Shown in pieces: positions 17,159-26,475 of a stretch of DNA of 64,000 nucleotides. Made by a program: the position numbers and the translations under genes. The DNA comes from Runella sp. MFBS21. Lineage in GTDB: Bacteria > Bacteroidota > Bacteroidia > Cytophagales > Spirosomataceae. The DNA is taken from NCBI RefSeq assembly GCF_029433105.1, contig NZ_JARNTW010000013.1, positions 124,001-188,000 on the forward strand, in the 5' to 3' direction. Each line of letters starts with the position of its first letter. Positions within the stretch are counted from its first letter, which is position 1. The notes under the pieces are model-generated. The model was not told the DNA's origin. It worked only from the letters and a program-made list of their open reading frames with translations, and did no database searches.

Positions 17159-18226
17159 TTAAAAAGCTTCTCCAATGGTAAAATAAAAATTGCCGCCATC
17201 CTTGCCCAAGGCATAATCAAGGCGAATATTGAGATGGTCGCGTCGATTAGCGGTAAATCGTATGCCTGTGCCGTAGGTAAATTTGGGGTCATTAAACCTC
17301 AAAAGATCTTTTTGATTGCCTAAAACTGCCGATGATGCAAATAGCACCCCTCCCCACCTTCTGAAAATATTGAAACGAAGCTCGGTTTGGGCTAAAAGTA
17401 GATTGTCGTCGCGGAAACGTCCCTGGTAGTAGCCGCGCATCCGTTTGCTTCCTCCTACTTCCGAAAGCATATTGAAGGGAGCATCACCTCGGGTAAAGCT
17501 GCCTAAAAGATTGCCGACCAAAATCATTTTTCCTCCTGCTTTTCGATAAGCAGAGAGGTCGGCTGTGAGTCTCTCAAAGCTAACATTGCTCCCCCAAATA
17601 GGGGCATTGTGGAAAAAGGCGATGTCGAGTAGGGTACCTTTAGAAGGGAAAAAAATAACATCACGTGTATCGTACAACAAGCCCAGACCTACCCCCGAAG
17701 TAATACTGCGAGGAATGCCGGGTACTTTTGCTTTGTCAAAATCGCCGTTAGGCTCTGTTTGGGTGATTTTATAATCTTCGTACTGATAGCGAAGCCCCAC
17801 ATACAGATGAGGTAGTATTTTTTTGAGGGCGTTGATTTTGATACGTGGAAAATCCACGCCGTATGTTTCGCGAGGAATAGTGACCTGACCGATGCCGTAG
17901 TAATAATAGTTGTATTTGTAGAAGCCCAGTTCGCCATAAAAATAATATTGGGCATTTTTGAGAAAGATTTGGAACGGTAAATAGTAGAGAGATTGTTTCA
18001 GTTGCGTAAACACCACTCCTACAGTAGCTTGCGAAGGGCGGGCGTTGACGGAGTCTTTGGGGAAGCGAAAAGTAGCAGTCAGTGCGGCGCCGTAAGCCCA
18101 TTGCGTTTCGGGGGTATAATACACTGCTGGAAAAGGCAAAAGACTCAGTGTCTTTTTTTGACTGTGTACGTTTTGAAAACCTAACCCATAGACAAATAAA
18201 ACAGCCATCAGTATAGGCCTAAGCAT
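17159..18226 (-). CDS. BamA/TamA-family outer-membrane beta-barrel protein
   Basis: Surface-antigen (Omp85 C-terminal) type barrel without POTRA domains, 355 residues from the ATG at 18226 (MLRPILMAVLFVYGLGFQNVHSQ signal peptide). The frame remains open upstream to 18379, but that stretch overlaps the divergent pabB and encodes no signal sequence, so the internal start is preferred. Barrel signs are PAVYYTPETQWAYGAA, GLGLLYDTRDVIFFPSKGTLLDI (the conserved D-x-R-D...P-x-x-G-x segment) and GSKRMRGYYQGRFRDDNLLLAQTELRF (the R-G-Y/F-x-x-G-x-x-R-D-x lid motif). It ends FYFTIGEAF with the terminal aromatic. It may transport or anchor a partner protein; the partner is unknown. Confidence 0.88.
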   Translation of the reverse strand: MLRPILMAVLFVYGLGFQNVHSQKKTLSLLPFPAVYYTPETQWAYGAALTATFRFPKDSVNARPSQATVGVVFTQLKQSLYYLPFQIFLKNAQYYFYGELGFYKYNYYYYGIGQVTIPRETYGVDFPRIKINALKKILPHLYVGLRYQYEDYKITQTEPNGDFDKAKVPGIPRSITSGVGLGLLYDTRDVIFFPSKGTLLDIAFFHNAPIWGSNVSFERLTADLSAYRKAGGKMILVGNLLGSFTRGDAPFNMLSEVGGSKRMRGYYQGRFRDDNLLLAQTELRFNIFRRWGGVLFASSAVLGNQKDLLRFNDPKFTYGTGIRFTANRRDHLNIRLDYALGKDGGNFYFTIGEAF

Positions 18227-18322
18227 GGGTATGTAGAAGAAATGAAAAGCCGTCACACGGTCTCTCACAACATTTTTGATAATTTTTGACAAGCTAGCGA
18301 AAGTTACGATTTTTGCGTTCAA

Positions 18323-19330
18323 ATGATACAGACTCTCTCGACGGCGGACGCCATCCAACGAATGAATGACTACGGGCATCGCCGTATTCCTTTCTTGTTT
18401 ATTATCGACTTTTTGACCAAAAAACCGATTGTTTTAGCTTTAAAGGATATTGACCACGCAGATGTGTTGTATGATTTTAATGGAAAAACCAACGCTCCAG
18501 CCATGAAAGTAAATTTGGAGACGTCTGTTTTCTTTCATAAACATCCCTTGCCTTTAGAGTCATATCAGCCTAAATTTGAATATGTTGTTAATCAATTGAA
18601 ACGCGGAAATTCGTTTTTGGTTAACTTATCCATATGTACGAAAATTGAGACCAATTTAGATTTGAAAGGTATATTTCTGCGCAGTAGGGCAAAATACAAA
18701 CTTTGGTGGGCTGAAAAATTTGTGTGTTTTTCTCCCGAAATATTTGTCCAAGTCAAGGGCGATAGGATAGCTTCATTTCCTATGAAGGGTACTATTGATG
18801 CAGATATTGTGGGAGCAGAGAGACTAATTTTATCAAATTTGAAAGAAGCCGCCGAACATGCCACTATCGTAGACTTGATTCGTAATGATTTGAGCATGGT
18901 GGCTCAAAAAGTATGGGTAGAAAGGTATCGATATGTGGATACAATCCGTACCAATCAAAAATCCCTTCTCCAAGTTAGTTCTGAAATTGCGGGGAAAATG
19001 CCGCTTAATTGGCGCGAAACACTCGGCGATTGGTTGTTTAGGCTTTTACCGGCAGGTTCTATCAGCGGAGCTCCTAAACCCCGTACTCTCGAAATCATTC
19101 AAGAAGCCGAAGGGTATGAACGGGGCTATTATACTGGAATAGCGGGCATTTTCGACGGTGAAAATTTAGATAGTGGGGTTTTGATTCGGTTTATTGAAAA
19201 TATAGAAGGGCAACTTACCTTCAAAAGTGGTGGGGGTATTACGGCTCGTAGTGAGGCTCTGCCTGAGTATCAAGAAGTATTGGACAAAGTGTATTTACCA
19301 TTTTTAAATGAACTCACCCCTATTTATTGA
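18323..19330 (+). CDS. pabB: Aminodeoxychorismate synthase component I
   Basis: Chorismate-utilising enzyme that aminates chorismate to 4-amino-4-deoxychorismate for folate synthesis. 335 residues, the short form lacking much of the N-terminal domain, common in Bacteroidota. Motifs: FPMKGTIDAD (Lys in the PabB-type KGT rather than the AGT of TrpE), HATIVDLIRNDLSMVAQKVWVERYR, LPAGSISGAPKPRTLEIIQEAEGYERGYYTGIAGIFDG and FKSGGGITARS. The Lys distinguishes PabB from anthranilate synthase. It overlaps pabC by 23 bp. No glutaminase subunit gene is next to it, so amidotransferase activity must come from elsewhere. Confidence 0.92.
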   Translation: MIQTLSTADAIQRMNDYGHRRIPFLFIIDFLTKKPIVLALKDIDHADVLYDFNGKTNAPAMKVNLETSVFFHKHPLPLESYQPKFEYVVNQLKRGNSFLVNLSICTKIETNLDLKGIFLRSRAKYKLWWAEKFVCFSPEIFVQVKGDRIASFPMKGTIDADIVGAERLILSNLKEAAEHATIVDLIRNDLSMVAQKVWVERYRYVDTIRTNQKSLLQVSSEIAGKMPLNWRETLGDWLFRLLPAGSISGAPKPRTLEIIQEAEGYERGYYTGIAGIFDGENLDSGVLIRFIENIEGQLTFKSGGGITARSEALPEYQEVLDKVYLPFLNELTPIY

Positions 19331-19913
19331 GACCATTCGACTGAGCGATGGCGTTTTGTCTAATTTAGTATATCATGATTTGCGTCTTAATCATACCAGA
19401 AAGGTATTCTTAAATCAATCTAATGTATGGGAATTAGGACGGTTGATACAAGTGCCAAAAGAATGTCAGATAGGCTTGTACAAATGCCGTGTGACCTATG
19501 GTTTGCACGTGGAAAATATAGAATTTGAAATTTATCAACCCAGAATTATTCAACGGCTTCGGCTCATCAATGATGATAATATTGAATACAATTTTAAGTA
19601 CAAAAACCGGACATCGTTGATGGCTCTCTTCGAACAAAGAGCAGAGGCTGATGATGTGGTTATTGTAAAAAAGGGACTGATCACAGATGCTTCTTATGCC
19701 AACATAGCTTTTTGGGATGGTAGTCGCTGGGTCACTCCTGATAGACCTCTTTTGGCGGGGACTCGTCGCGCCGCTTTGATCGCAGAAGGCGTATTAGTAC
19801 CTCAAAAAATACGAGCAGAAGATTTATCAACTTTCTCTTCTGCTCGTCTAGTAAATGCTATGTTAGATTTTCAATCGACACCACTTATTGAAATAAGCAA
19901 CATCAGTTATTGA
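19308..19913 (+). CDS. pabC: Aminotransferase class IV, probable 4-amino-4-deoxychorismate lyase
   Basis: 201-residue fold-type IV PLP enzyme, expected to split aminodeoxychorismate into p-aminobenzoate and pyruvate. It has the start FIETIRLSDGVLSNLVYHDLRLNHTRK, the probable PLP lysine in YKNRTSLMAL, VVIVKKGLITDASYANIAFWDGSRWVTPDRPLLAGTRRAALI, and RAEDLSTFSSARLVNAM. It is about 70 residues shorter than E. coli PabC; the short form seems typical of this phylum. The 23-bp overlap with pabB and the pairing support the PabC role over a branched-chain transaminase. It converges on the surface-protein gene with a 4-bp gap. Confidence 0.87.
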   Translation: MNSPLFIETIRLSDGVLSNLVYHDLRLNHTRKVFLNQSNVWELGRLIQVPKECQIGLYKCRVTYGLHVENIEFEIYQPRIIQRLRLINDDNIEYNFKYKNRTSLMALFEQRAEADDVVIVKKGLITDASYANIAFWDGSRWVTPDRPLLAGTRRAALIAEGVLVPQKIRAEDLSTFSSARLVNAMLDFQSTPLIEISNISY

Positions 19914-19917
19914 ATTT

Positions 19918-22900
19918 CTATTCTTTAATTTTTTTAGCTTCAAACTTAACACACCGTTCTATACATTCACAGTGATCTTGAACCACTATGGGACAGCAGT
20001 TTTGTGTAGGGCAGATACCGCCCGCAATTTTGACAGTGTAGTTGCCCGCCGAATTTACTTCTAAAGTTTGATTTGTAGCCGTTTGGATAATCGTGTCATT
20101 TTTGTACCATTGATAAGAACTAGAGCCCTCGGGTGCTTTAAGAATGGTTTTTTGACTGTTGGCCACACAAATATTGACGGGTACACTGATACATTCTAGC
20201 GAAAAATCATCCTCAGTGGTGATGTTGTTGTTGGGGGAAGAATCTATGTCTGTTCCTGCGGCATTTTCTACTTCAACTATATTGCATACAAGGCCACCTT
20301 CAAAAGTGCTGTTTTCTGGTATCTGGACTGTGAGGATAAGAGTATCTGATTTACCAGCATTGAGCTTAAGGTTACCCCATAGGTGGGTCGTTGCATTGTA
20401 AGTACTAGCGGTGGCATCGTATCCCATTAAAGTAAAGATAGAATTCAGATTAACTTTTATCCTTACACTATCTGCGATGGCTTCAGGGTCGGTTGCAGTA
20501 TTGCGTATCACTATTTCAAACTTTATTTCCTCCCCTTTTTGATAAGTACATTTATCACCCACTACTCTCTGAACGATGGCCAAATCATAGGCTGGTGTTT
20601 CTTTGAGCATTAGACCCAAATCTGCATAGTGGTTGGTTCGGTAATTGGCCGAAGTCAGCACCGGAATAAATGCGTACGAACCATCTGCGCTAATGGCCGC
20701 ATCCGAGTCGCGGACTAAGCTTTCTGCACCGCTAGCGACTTGTTTAGGAGCAACAGTTAAGATGTCTTGGATAGGAGTTGAAGTAGTCACTTGTTTAGCT
20801 AAGAGAGAATTTGACGACTCAGGTAAGTCGATACTTTGGGTTAAGCTTAATCTGACTTCATAAGCATGGTTGGCTTTTACGCCACCTGTTACGTTGGCAT
20901 CATTGAAATAATATTGTCCTCCATTAGAAGTGGTATCGCGGGCTATTTCGGCGCCATTTGCTTCCATGTCATGTAAGGTAATGACAAGGCCATCCAACAG
21001 AGATTCGTTAGGATCTTGAATGCCGTTTCTGTTGGTATCAAGCCACAAAAGGTTTCCAATTTCAAGTGGGGGATTTTGGCATAATGCTGTCAAATCTCCT
21101 ACACCCCCAGATTTGCCAAGGGAGCCAGGACTTAATGAATAAACCGAGAAGCTACGATTTCTTTTGCCCGTTTTGGTATCGAAGGCAATAAATCCCGTAG
21201 AAAGATAGAGTCCATGTATGGGATCCATAGAAGATACTAATATCTCTTGGTTACCAGGCATTTTGAGCAATCCCCCATTGGTAATTTCGGCGTGACCTAC
21301 CCCCCCAGAACCATTGAGCCAGTAGTCTTCGCAGAAAAACTCTCCTCCCCCAGGGCCTGAGTTGGTATTGGAGCCACATCCCAAAAGGTCACCTGACTGC
21401 GCATTGTTTTCGAGCGTAAAAGTACCGTTTGCATTGCGTTGAGCGCGTACTAAGTCCCCACTCATAAATCCGTAATAATTGAGAGTATCGTCGGGAGCAA
21501 TACCTGGCTGATTTTGGCCAGTTTGTAAGCCAAGCCGATCCAAAAACGATAAAAGGAGAGAGCCATCGTCGTCAAATTCTAAATCAGAAAGAATAGGTTG
21601 GGGATAAACCGCAAATGCTGCAATAGGGTCGGGTGCACCTAAAGGATAATTACATTGTTTGGGAAACTGATTCGTCCAAGGGTTCCAAGTTGTAATAGTA
21701 TCACATCCTTGAGTGTTGTCGATAGGGCCACGGGGATAGTCAAGCCCAAACTCAAAAATGTTACTAAATTGTTTGGTGGTTAAATCAAACTTATAAACAG
21801 CGGCTTTTAGATCTGATTTTTTCTGGGAAGTTGCGCCTGTACATACTACTCCCACATACAAATCCCCACGATAATATTTGAGTGCCCAAGGCACAAACTC
21901 GCCATTGGAGCAGTTGGGATGAGGAATATTGTAAGATTTTACATTCGCTTCTGCTGCCGAAGAAGGTGCTTTAAGTGGGGTTTGTATGGCAAAGCTATAG
22001 AGTTTTTGATCATATAAGTTTACTAGAAACAAAGTGTCTTGCCAAGGGGAGAGTTGGCTTCCTCCAATACCTATTTTGCCTGCCATTTGAAAAGCAAGTG
22101 AATCTCTAGAGCGGGCGGTTTTGGAAGCTGGCAAAATATTTACTTGAGTGATAGGGTCAAGATGAGGGTCAGGTCCAGTGTCGATGCCTATCTTTTTGAC
22201 ATCAAGAAAATTATTGACCGCTCCTGTAGTAAGGTCTATACTGTAATAGCCGCCTGTCCCTAAAGGCCCTAATCCCACATGCCGGCGAGTAATTGCCCCC
22301 ACAAGCAGGAGGTTGGTGGCGCGTTGGTAGGCGGCAATCCAAGTAGAGCCAATTTGGTTAGCTTTGGCAAGTTTTTCCATTGGTGAACCTGTGGGTGTAC
22401 CTGCCTCACCTTTGGCTTGGTAATCCACCAAAATTAAAGCGGGGTCTTGGGCCGCGTCTCCATCTTTGAGGGGGTCGCCCATGGCATAGCAAGCCGTAAC
22501 AATTTTTAATTCTTCCGCAGAAGTACAAAGTTCATCATTGTTTATAATTCCTAAGTTAACTCCTACCGCAGGGGCTTTGACAAACTGTACACCACTGTAG
22601 TTTTGGCTTCCTACAAAACTTTCATAAAAGGTCTTAGGAAGGTCTGAAAATTCGACTCTAGCAACACTATCGGGGGGAATTTGAGAACTGCTAAAAGAGA
22701 AATTTCCTGATGAATCAGTGTGAGTTTCAAAGATGTTAGATTTTGTACCTACAAAAATTTTGACTTTGATGCCACCAATACCAGGCTCGAAAGGAGAGGT
22801 GTTGGTTTTGAGGCCATTGCCATTGAAATCAATAAACACATTGCCGCTGATTTGGCCATAGGTGCAGAATGAAAACAAAAGATAAATAAATAGCAAAGTC

Positions 22901-22956
22901 CAATGCCTCTTAAAAAAGAGTTTGTTGTAGGGCTGTTGTTGAATGACTATTTTCAT
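19918..22956 (-). CDS. Large secreted/surface protein with SdrD B-like and DUF11-type domains
   Basis: About 1012 residues from the ATG at 22956 (MKIVIQQQPYNKLF then a hydrophobic signal TLLFIYLLFSFCTYG). Domain order: SdrD B-like repeat (GQISGNVFIDFNGNGLK...GGIKVKIFVG...TDSSGNFSFSS), a central region of about 450 residues resembling a beta-propeller that reports values and dates, a second SdrD B-like repeat (IGNLLWLDTNRNGIQDPNESLLDGLVITL), a DUF11-like domain (AIVQRVVGDKCTYQKGEEIKFEIVIRNT), and an Ig-like domain (APEGSSSYQWYKNDT...GNYTVKI). The tail is Cys-rich and basic. Likely exported to the cell surface. The open frame extends 19 codons above the chosen start. Confidence 0.85.
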   Translation of the reverse strand: MKIVIQQQPYNKLFFKRHWTLLFIYLLFSFCTYGQISGNVFIDFNGNGLKTNTSPFEPGIGGIKVKIFVGTKSNIFETHTDSSGNFSFSSSQIPPDSVARVEFSDLPKTFYESFVGSQNYSGVQFVKAPAVGVNLGIINNDELCTSAEELKIVTACYAMGDPLKDGDAAQDPALILVDYQAKGEAGTPTGSPMEKLAKANQIGSTWIAAYQRATNLLLVGAITRRHVGLGPLGTGGYYSIDLTTGAVNNFLDVKKIGIDTGPDPHLDPITQVNILPASKTARSRDSLAFQMAGKIGIGGSQLSPWQDTLFLVNLYDQKLYSFAIQTPLKAPSSAAEANVKSYNIPHPNCSNGEFVPWALKYYRGDLYVGVVCTGATSQKKSDLKAAVYKFDLTTKQFSNIFEFGLDYPRGPIDNTQGCDTITTWNPWTNQFPKQCNYPLGAPDPIAAFAVYPQPILSDLEFDDDGSLLLSFLDRLGLQTGQNQPGIAPDDTLNYYGFMSGDLVRAQRNANGTFTLENNAQSGDLLGCGSNTNSGPGGGEFFCEDYWLNGSGGVGHAEITNGGLLKMPGNQEILVSSMDPIHGLYLSTGFIAFDTKTGKRNRSFSVYSLSPGSLGKSGGVGDLTALCQNPPLEIGNLLWLDTNRNGIQDPNESLLDGLVITLHDMEANGAEIARDTTSNGGQYYFNDANVTGGVKANHAYEVRLSLTQSIDLPESSNSLLAKQVTTSTPIQDILTVAPKQVASGAESLVRDSDAAISADGSYAFIPVLTSANYRTNHYADLGLMLKETPAYDLAIVQRVVGDKCTYQKGEEIKFEIVIRNTATDPEAIADSVRIKVNLNSIFTLMGYDATASTYNATTHLWGNLKLNAGKSDTLILTVQIPENSTFEGGLVCNIVEVENAAGTDIDSSPNNNITTEDDFSLECISVPVNICVANSQKTILKAPEGSSSYQWYKNDTIIQTATNQTLEVNSAGNYTVKIAGGICPTQNCCPIVVQDHCECIERCVKFEAKKIKE

Positions 22957-23352
22957 CACTAAGCGAACTTTTGGGTGGTCAAATAATAAATAATCAAAGT
23001 GGGTACGGTACAATGAAAAATCAAAGAGGGTAAAGTCAACAGTATTTTATATTTATAGATATAATATATTATAAGGTTAATGGTCGAGTGATTTCGATTA
23101 AAAGACATAGAAATGTCGTATCGATGTTATCACAACGAGATAGTTTGACGAGGCGTTGTTGTGCCTTTTTTAGATATGTTAAGTTTATATCTGAATAAAC
23201 TTGTAAGCAGTGTCAGATTATAATTAACTACTTGTCAGATATATTGATACAGTGACAAAGATTATTATGATCATACGTTGAGTTTTTTATTCCAATCAAA
23301 ACAGAATCAATAATGATGCCATTTTGATTGGATATTAGACATAACTTTTTTT
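22957..23352. other. AT-rich non-coding stretch
   Basis: 396 bp without a credible gene, lying between the start of the surface-protein gene and the IS5-like remnant. If the transposase remnant once continued, its catalytic half should have been here, but no DDE-type reading frame survives. It must contain the promoter for the surface protein; nothing matches the consensus well. Confidence 0.5.
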
Positions 23353-23805
23353 CTAATTTTTTGGGGATATTTTTTTATATCCGAAAGAGACAGGAAGATA
23401 ATCGCGTTTTAGTATATTCAGTATTTCTTCCTGTTTGCGCTTGGGAATGACGCGAGGTGCAGCTTCCAAAACTTGTCCCAGAAGGCGCTCAATAAGAGAT
23501 AGATACTTGCTAGCCTTAGGCTGATCAATCCCAAAGCCAAGGGCTAATTCGGCTTGATTTATCTGGCCTTTGAGGTAAATAAGGCCAAATAAAAGTGCAT
23601 CTCTTGAATCGGGAAAAATACTGTTTCGACGTATAGATGCCTGTCTAAAACGAGGCATACCATCAAGCGTAAATTTAGAAAAATGAGCCTGCCAAAAGTG
23701 TTCAAAGTGGTAGTGTAGGGCTTCGAATTCGGCGGGTTTGTAGCCAGTGAGTTTTTTTAAAAGAGCGTCATCATGACGCAATTCTTCATAGCGATAAGTA
23801 ATCAT
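23353..23805 (-). pseudogene. N-terminal fragment of an IS5-family (HTH_Tnp_4/DDE_Tnp_4 type) transposase
   Basis: About 150 residues: MITYRYEELRHDDALLKKLTGYKPAEFEALHYHFEHFW, then RRNSIFPDSRDALLFGLIYLKGQINQAELALGFGIDQPKASKYLSLIERLL. This is the helix-turn-helix N-terminal module of IS5/IS427-like transposases, ending VLEAAPRVIPKRKQEEIL. The DDE catalytic domain that normally follows is absent: the frame stops after YLPVSFGYKKISPKN and the next 340 bp are non-coding. The frame is open a further 11 codons upstream, but the ATG at 23805 fits the family. I found no inverted repeats around it. Either a truncated IS or the first frame of a two-frame element whose second half was deleted. Confidence 0.75.
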
Positions 23806-23933
23806 TGTAGTTAAAATTTTCTGTAGGGTATATGTCATTTATTTGACATACTACACATGTCAAATATCTTGCCAGTATAAAGATTATGAAATGAAAACAT
23901 TATCTTGCGGTTTCATTTATTGGGTCAAAAAAC

Positions 23934-26450
23934 GTGTTGACGACAGAAAACGAAGATTTTGCTTGGGAAGAAGTGACGCTGTTTGCGGATTTGATTTTGC
24001 CAGTACCTGTATCGCAGCTGTTTACTTATAGAGTTCCTAGGGCTATGGCCCCTTTTATCAAAAATGGTGCCAGAGTAGTAGTGCCATTTGGTAAGAATAG
24101 AGTCGTGACAGGAGTCGTGGCACATATTCACCACACTCCTCCTAATCGCTATCAAGCCAAATATATTGCAGAGCTACTCGACGAAGAGCCGTTGATTACT
24201 CCTTACCAAATTGAGCTTTTTCATTGGATTGCAGAATATTACTTGTGTCATGTAGGTGAAGTACTCAATGTAGCTTTACCTTCTGGACTCAAAATTACGA
24301 GTCAGTCTAAGATTCAGTTTAACCCTGATTTTGATTATCCTGATTTGCTGACAGAGGAAGAGAACGAGCTTTTAGAAGAAATAAAAAAATATCAATCACT
24401 TACTTATGAAGAGGTAAGTAAGAGGGTAGGAATACAAAATATCAACCCTCTCATCAAGTCTCTTATTGGCAAAAGAGCGATTTTGCTTTTTGAAGAAGTA
24501 AAAGAGAAATATAAGCCTAGAATTGTAAAAAAAATTAAACTCAATGGTATATACGAAACCAAAGAAAATGTACTAGAATTGATCTCCCAACTTGAGCGGT
24601 ATCCTAAGCAACAAGAAGTGCTTATGAGGTACATTAGTCAAGTTCCGGTACAAAATGTACCTCATGCCAACCGTGCAGGCTTAGAAAAAAGTTTTTTTTC
24701 GCAGGCAGAAGACCTATCAGACTCGGCATTAAGTACCCTTATTAAGAAGGGAGTGTTTGAAGAGTTTGAAGTCACAGTATCTCGATTTGCTGATGTAAAG
24801 CCCGACTTTAATACTGATATCAAGATTGAGCTTACTTCAGCTCAGCAGCGTGCCTTCGATGAGATTATTTCCCAATTTCAAGAAAAGGATACCGTGCTAC
24901 TGCACGGAGTCACGGGTAGTGGCAAAACCGAAGTCTATATTCACTTAGCTCAGCAAGTATTGGCAAGTGGCTCACAAGTGCTTTTTTTACTGCCCGAAAT
25001 AGCCCTCACTACCCAAATCGTGGTGCGACTCAAAAAAGTGTTTGGGGATAAGTTGGGAATTTATCATTCCAAATTTTCGGACAACGAACGTGTCGAAGTG
25101 TGGAAAGGGGTAGTATCGGGGCAGTTTCAGTTGGTAGTAGGAGTGAGGTCTGCTATTTTTTTGCCCTTCGATAGTCTAGGCCTTATCATTGTAGATGAAG
25201 AGCATGAAAGTTCTTATAAACAGTATGACCCTGCTCCTCGTTATCACGCAAGAGATGTGTCGATAGTGGCCGCTCAAAGACAACGTGCGAAGGTATTGCT
25301 AGGGTCTGCTACGCCTGCTCTTGAATCTTATTATCAAGCGTTGAATGGGCGTTATGGCTTGGTAAAACTTACCGAAAGATACGGAAAAGCAAGTATGCCT
25401 TCGTTTGTACTGATAGATACAAAACAAGAGCGCAAAAGCAAAAAGATGAAGTACGAATTTTCGTCGGTGCTTTTAGATGAGCTTCGCGACACTCTTGACC
25501 GCAACGAGCAAAGCATTATTTTTCAAAACCGGCGTGGGTATTCGTCTTACTTGCAGTGTGAAGAGTGCGCTTGGATTGGCGAATGTGAAAATTGTGCAGT
25601 AAGCTTGACCTATCATCAAAAAGACGCAGAGCTTCGGTGTCATTATTGCGGGCATACAGAAGCGGTCCCTAAATTTTGCCCTACTTGTGGTTCTACCAAA
25701 GTACGTACGGTGGGTTTTGGTACCGAAAAGCTCGAAGACCAACTAAAAATATTTTTTCCGACAGCTCGTGTGGCACGCATGGACTTAGATACGACTCGCG
25801 CCAAAAACGCCTATAAAGAGATGATTGAGGATATTGAACAGGGGAATGTAGATATTTTGGTAGGGACTCAGATGATTAGTAAAGGGTTGGATTTTGAGAA
25901 TGTGAGCGTGGTGGGGGTCTTTGATGCCGACAGGATGATTCATTTTCCAGACCTTAGAGCTGCCGAAAGGGCTTTTCAATTGATAACTCAAGTCAGTGGT
26001 AGAGCTGGTCGCCGTGCCGACCGCAAAGGCAAAGTTTTGATTCAGACTGGCAATCCAGGACAAAAGATTTTACAAAAAATTATTACGAATGATTATGACG
26101 GGATGTATGAGGAGGAAATCATCGAACGCGAGCAGTTTAAGTATCCTCCTTTTACGAGGCTTATCAAATTGACAGTGAGGCATTTGGAACAAGATATGGC
26201 ACAGCATGCTGCTCAAAAATTAACCCAATTATTGGTTGATAAAATGGGGCTAGATAGGGTGCTAGGACCTCAACCTCCACTAGTCGAACGCATCCGAAAT
26301 AGGTTTTTGTTTGACATTCTTATTAAACTCGAACGCGAAAAAGTTAATTTTAAGGCCGCAAAGACTTTTATACTCGAAAAAGTAACAGATATATTAACGG
26401 ATAAAACCTTAAAAGGGGCAGATGTAACCATAGATGTGGATTGCCTCTAA
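23934..26450 (+). CDS. priA: Primosomal replication restart helicase
   Basis: ATP-dependent 3'-5' helicase that reloads the replisome at stalled forks. 838 residues. N-terminal 3'BD domain (FADLILPVPVSQLFTYRVP), Walker A VLLHGVTGSGKTEVY, DEEH box (IIVDEEHESSYKQYDPAPRYHARDV), GSATPALES, and the Cys-rich zinc module CEECAWIGECENCAVSLTYHQKDAELRCHYCGH followed by CPTCGSTKVRTVGFGTEKLEDQL. It continues with GTQMISKGLDFENVSVVGVFDAD and QVSGRAGRR. No ATG precedes the conserved start: only GTG at 23934 or TTG at 23937 fits, which is unusual. It is followed by pyk, whose ATG is 25 bp after the priA stop. Confidence 0.96.
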   Translation: MLTTENEDFAWEEVTLFADLILPVPVSQLFTYRVPRAMAPFIKNGARVVVPFGKNRVVTGVVAHIHHTPPNRYQAKYIAELLDEEPLITPYQIELFHWIAEYYLCHVGEVLNVALPSGLKITSQSKIQFNPDFDYPDLLTEEENELLEEIKKYQSLTYEEVSKRVGIQNINPLIKSLIGKRAILLFEEVKEKYKPRIVKKIKLNGIYETKENVLELISQLERYPKQQEVLMRYISQVPVQNVPHANRAGLEKSFFSQAEDLSDSALSTLIKKGVFEEFEVTVSRFADVKPDFNTDIKIELTSAQQRAFDEIISQFQEKDTVLLHGVTGSGKTEVYIHLAQQVLASGSQVLFLLPEIALTTQIVVRLKKVFGDKLGIYHSKFSDNERVEVWKGVVSGQFQLVVGVRSAIFLPFDSLGLIIVDEEHESSYKQYDPAPRYHARDVSIVAAQRQRAKVLLGSATPALESYYQALNGRYGLVKLTERYGKASMPSFVLIDTKQERKSKKMKYEFSSVLLDELRDTLDRNEQSIIFQNRRGYSSYLQCEECAWIGECENCAVSLTYHQKDAELRCHYCGHTEAVPKFCPTCGSTKVRTVGFGTEKLEDQLKIFFPTARVARMDLDTTRAKNAYKEMIEDIEQGNVDILVGTQMISKGLDFENVSVVGVFDADRMIHFPDLRAAERAFQLITQVSGRAGRRADRKGKVLIQTGNPGQKILQKIITNDYDGMYEEEIIEREQFKYPPFTRLIKLTVRHLEQDMAQHAAQKLTQLLVDKMGLDRVLGPQPPLVERIRNRFLFDILIKLEREKVNFKAAKTFILEKVTDILTDKTLKGADVTIDVDCL

Positions 26451-26475
26451 TATAATTATCAAAAACCTAACCACG

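Noticed and set aside
18227-18379. Longer N-terminus for the BamA/TamA-like protein
   Set aside because: Would overlap the divergent pabB gene and places the signal peptide internally at residue 52; the ATG at 18226 is the sensible start.
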